DNA from: Pseudomonadota bacterium
Lineage (GTDB): Bacteria > Desulfobacterota > Anaeroferrophillalia > Anaeroferrophillales > Tharpellaceae
Direction: 5' to 3'
Length of the DNA stretch: 6,199 bases
NCBI GenBank assembly: GCA_030641485.1
Contig: DAOWHJ010000079.1
Span: 1-6,199, forward strand
A program made the position numbers and the translations under genes. The notes below the pieces were generated by a model. It ran no database searches. It saw nothing but the letters and a program-made list of their open reading frames with translations, and was not told the origin of the DNA. Shown here one piece after another: positions 6,099 to 6,199 of the stretch (its first letter is position 1; every line of letters begins with the position of its first letter).

Positions 6099-6106
6099 AT
6101 CTGACA

Positions 6107-6199
6107 GTGGATGTACGTTACATAAATCCCTTCATCGAAGGTACGATAAATGTTTTAAAGACCATGGCCTTCATATCTTCACAGCCTGGGAAGCCTTAC
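6107..6199 (+). CDS. cheX: CheX-like chemotaxis protein (CheY-P phosphatase family), N-terminal part
   Basis: GTG at 6107 opens a frame of 31 codons to the right edge: MDVRYINPFIEGTINVLKTM, then AFISSQPGKPY. The pattern 'INPFI.GT.NVL.TMA...P..GKPY' is the usual beginning of stand-alone CheX-domain proteins (about 150-160 residues) common in deltaproteobacteria. CheX dimers remove the phosphate from CheY-P and so reset chemotaxis or other response-regulator signalling. The catalytic ExxN motif lies beyond the window, so activity cannot be judged. It is transcribed divergently from the transglycosylase operon. The call rests on 31 residues and on recalled family consensus. Confidence 0.7.
   Translation, partial: MDVRYINPFIEGTINVLKTMAFISSQPGKPY

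Larger units (their letters stand above)
5868..6106. promoter_or_regulatory. Divergent AT-rich regulatory region between the operon and the CheX gene
   Basis: This must hold the promoters of both transcription units. For the minus strand, a perfect -35 box TTGACA lies at 5987-5982, followed 16 nt later by a poor -10 (TGGATT). A GATAAT lies nearer the gene at about 5903-5898 without a good -35. For the plus strand, TTGAAC (5975-5980) and TAGTAA (5998-6003) are 17 bp apart, and TATAAA boxes lie at 6033-6038 and 6048-6053. None is a clear consensus promoter. Overlapping inverted repeats CTTGA...TCAAG (5974-5988) and TTGTC-AA-GACAA (5981-5992) cover the TTGACA box and could be an operator. A hairpin GCCAA...TTGGC (6041-6060) lies in the plus-strand leader. 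Confidence 0.5.

Noticed and set aside
1..6199. CRISPR array, insertion sequence, toxin-antitoxin pair, retron or defence gene
   Set aside because: Read through both strands: no regularly spaced repeats, no transposase or nuclease motifs, and nearly all DNA is covered by housekeeping genes.

Overview
The window is an ordinary bacterial housekeeping locus with about 42-45% GC by eye. It holds a tightly packed five-gene block on the minus strand and one partial gene at each end. The gene order tmk-holB-ricT(PSP1)-metG, together with a CheX-type protein next door, best fits a deltaproteobacterium (Desulfobacterota, for example a Desulfuromonadales- or Desulfobulbales-like organism). An MltB-type transglycosylase with a signal peptide points to a Gram-negative cell. 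This assignment is inference from gene content and gene order only.

Layout from left to right. Positions 1-220 (minus) hold the N-terminal 73 codons of an MscS-family mechanosensitive channel, preceded by a strong Shine-Dalgarno site. Positions 221-645 contain no convincing gene. They hold a 3 x 7-bp tandem repeat, a perfect 12-bp palindrome, and a hairpin with T-runs on both strands that probably ends the metG operon. They also hold an AT-rich stretch with weak open frames on both strands. Positions 646-5867 (minus) are the operon. In transcription order it encodes an MltB-family lytic transglycosylase, thymidylate kinase (tmk), DNA polymerase III delta' (holB), a PSP1/RicT protein and methionyl-tRNA synthetase (metG). 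Junctions are +2 nt, +2 nt, about 89 nt, and a 4-nt ATGA overlap. Positions 5868-6106 are a divergent, AT-rich regulatory region with several small inverted repeats. Positions 6107-6199 (plus) are the first 31 codons of a CheX-like chemotaxis phosphatase.

The operon joins cell-wall remodelling (transglycosylase), dTTP supply (Tmk), replication clamp loading (HolB), a RicT-type iron-sulfur regulatory protein, and charging of tRNA-Met (MetG). tmk-holB linkage is very common in bacteria, and tmk-holB-yaaT(ricT) with metG/metS nearby is known from Firmicutes and deltaproteobacteria. The transglycosylase at the front is the less usual member.

I found no CRISPR array, tRNA or rRNA gene, insertion sequence, phage gene or defence system. 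I see no strong evidence for an undescribed system here. The points most worth a second look are the repeat/palindrome leader of the mscS gene, the unexplained 430-645 stretch, the long low-complexity tail of RicT, and the placement of the transglycosylase in the replication/translation operon.
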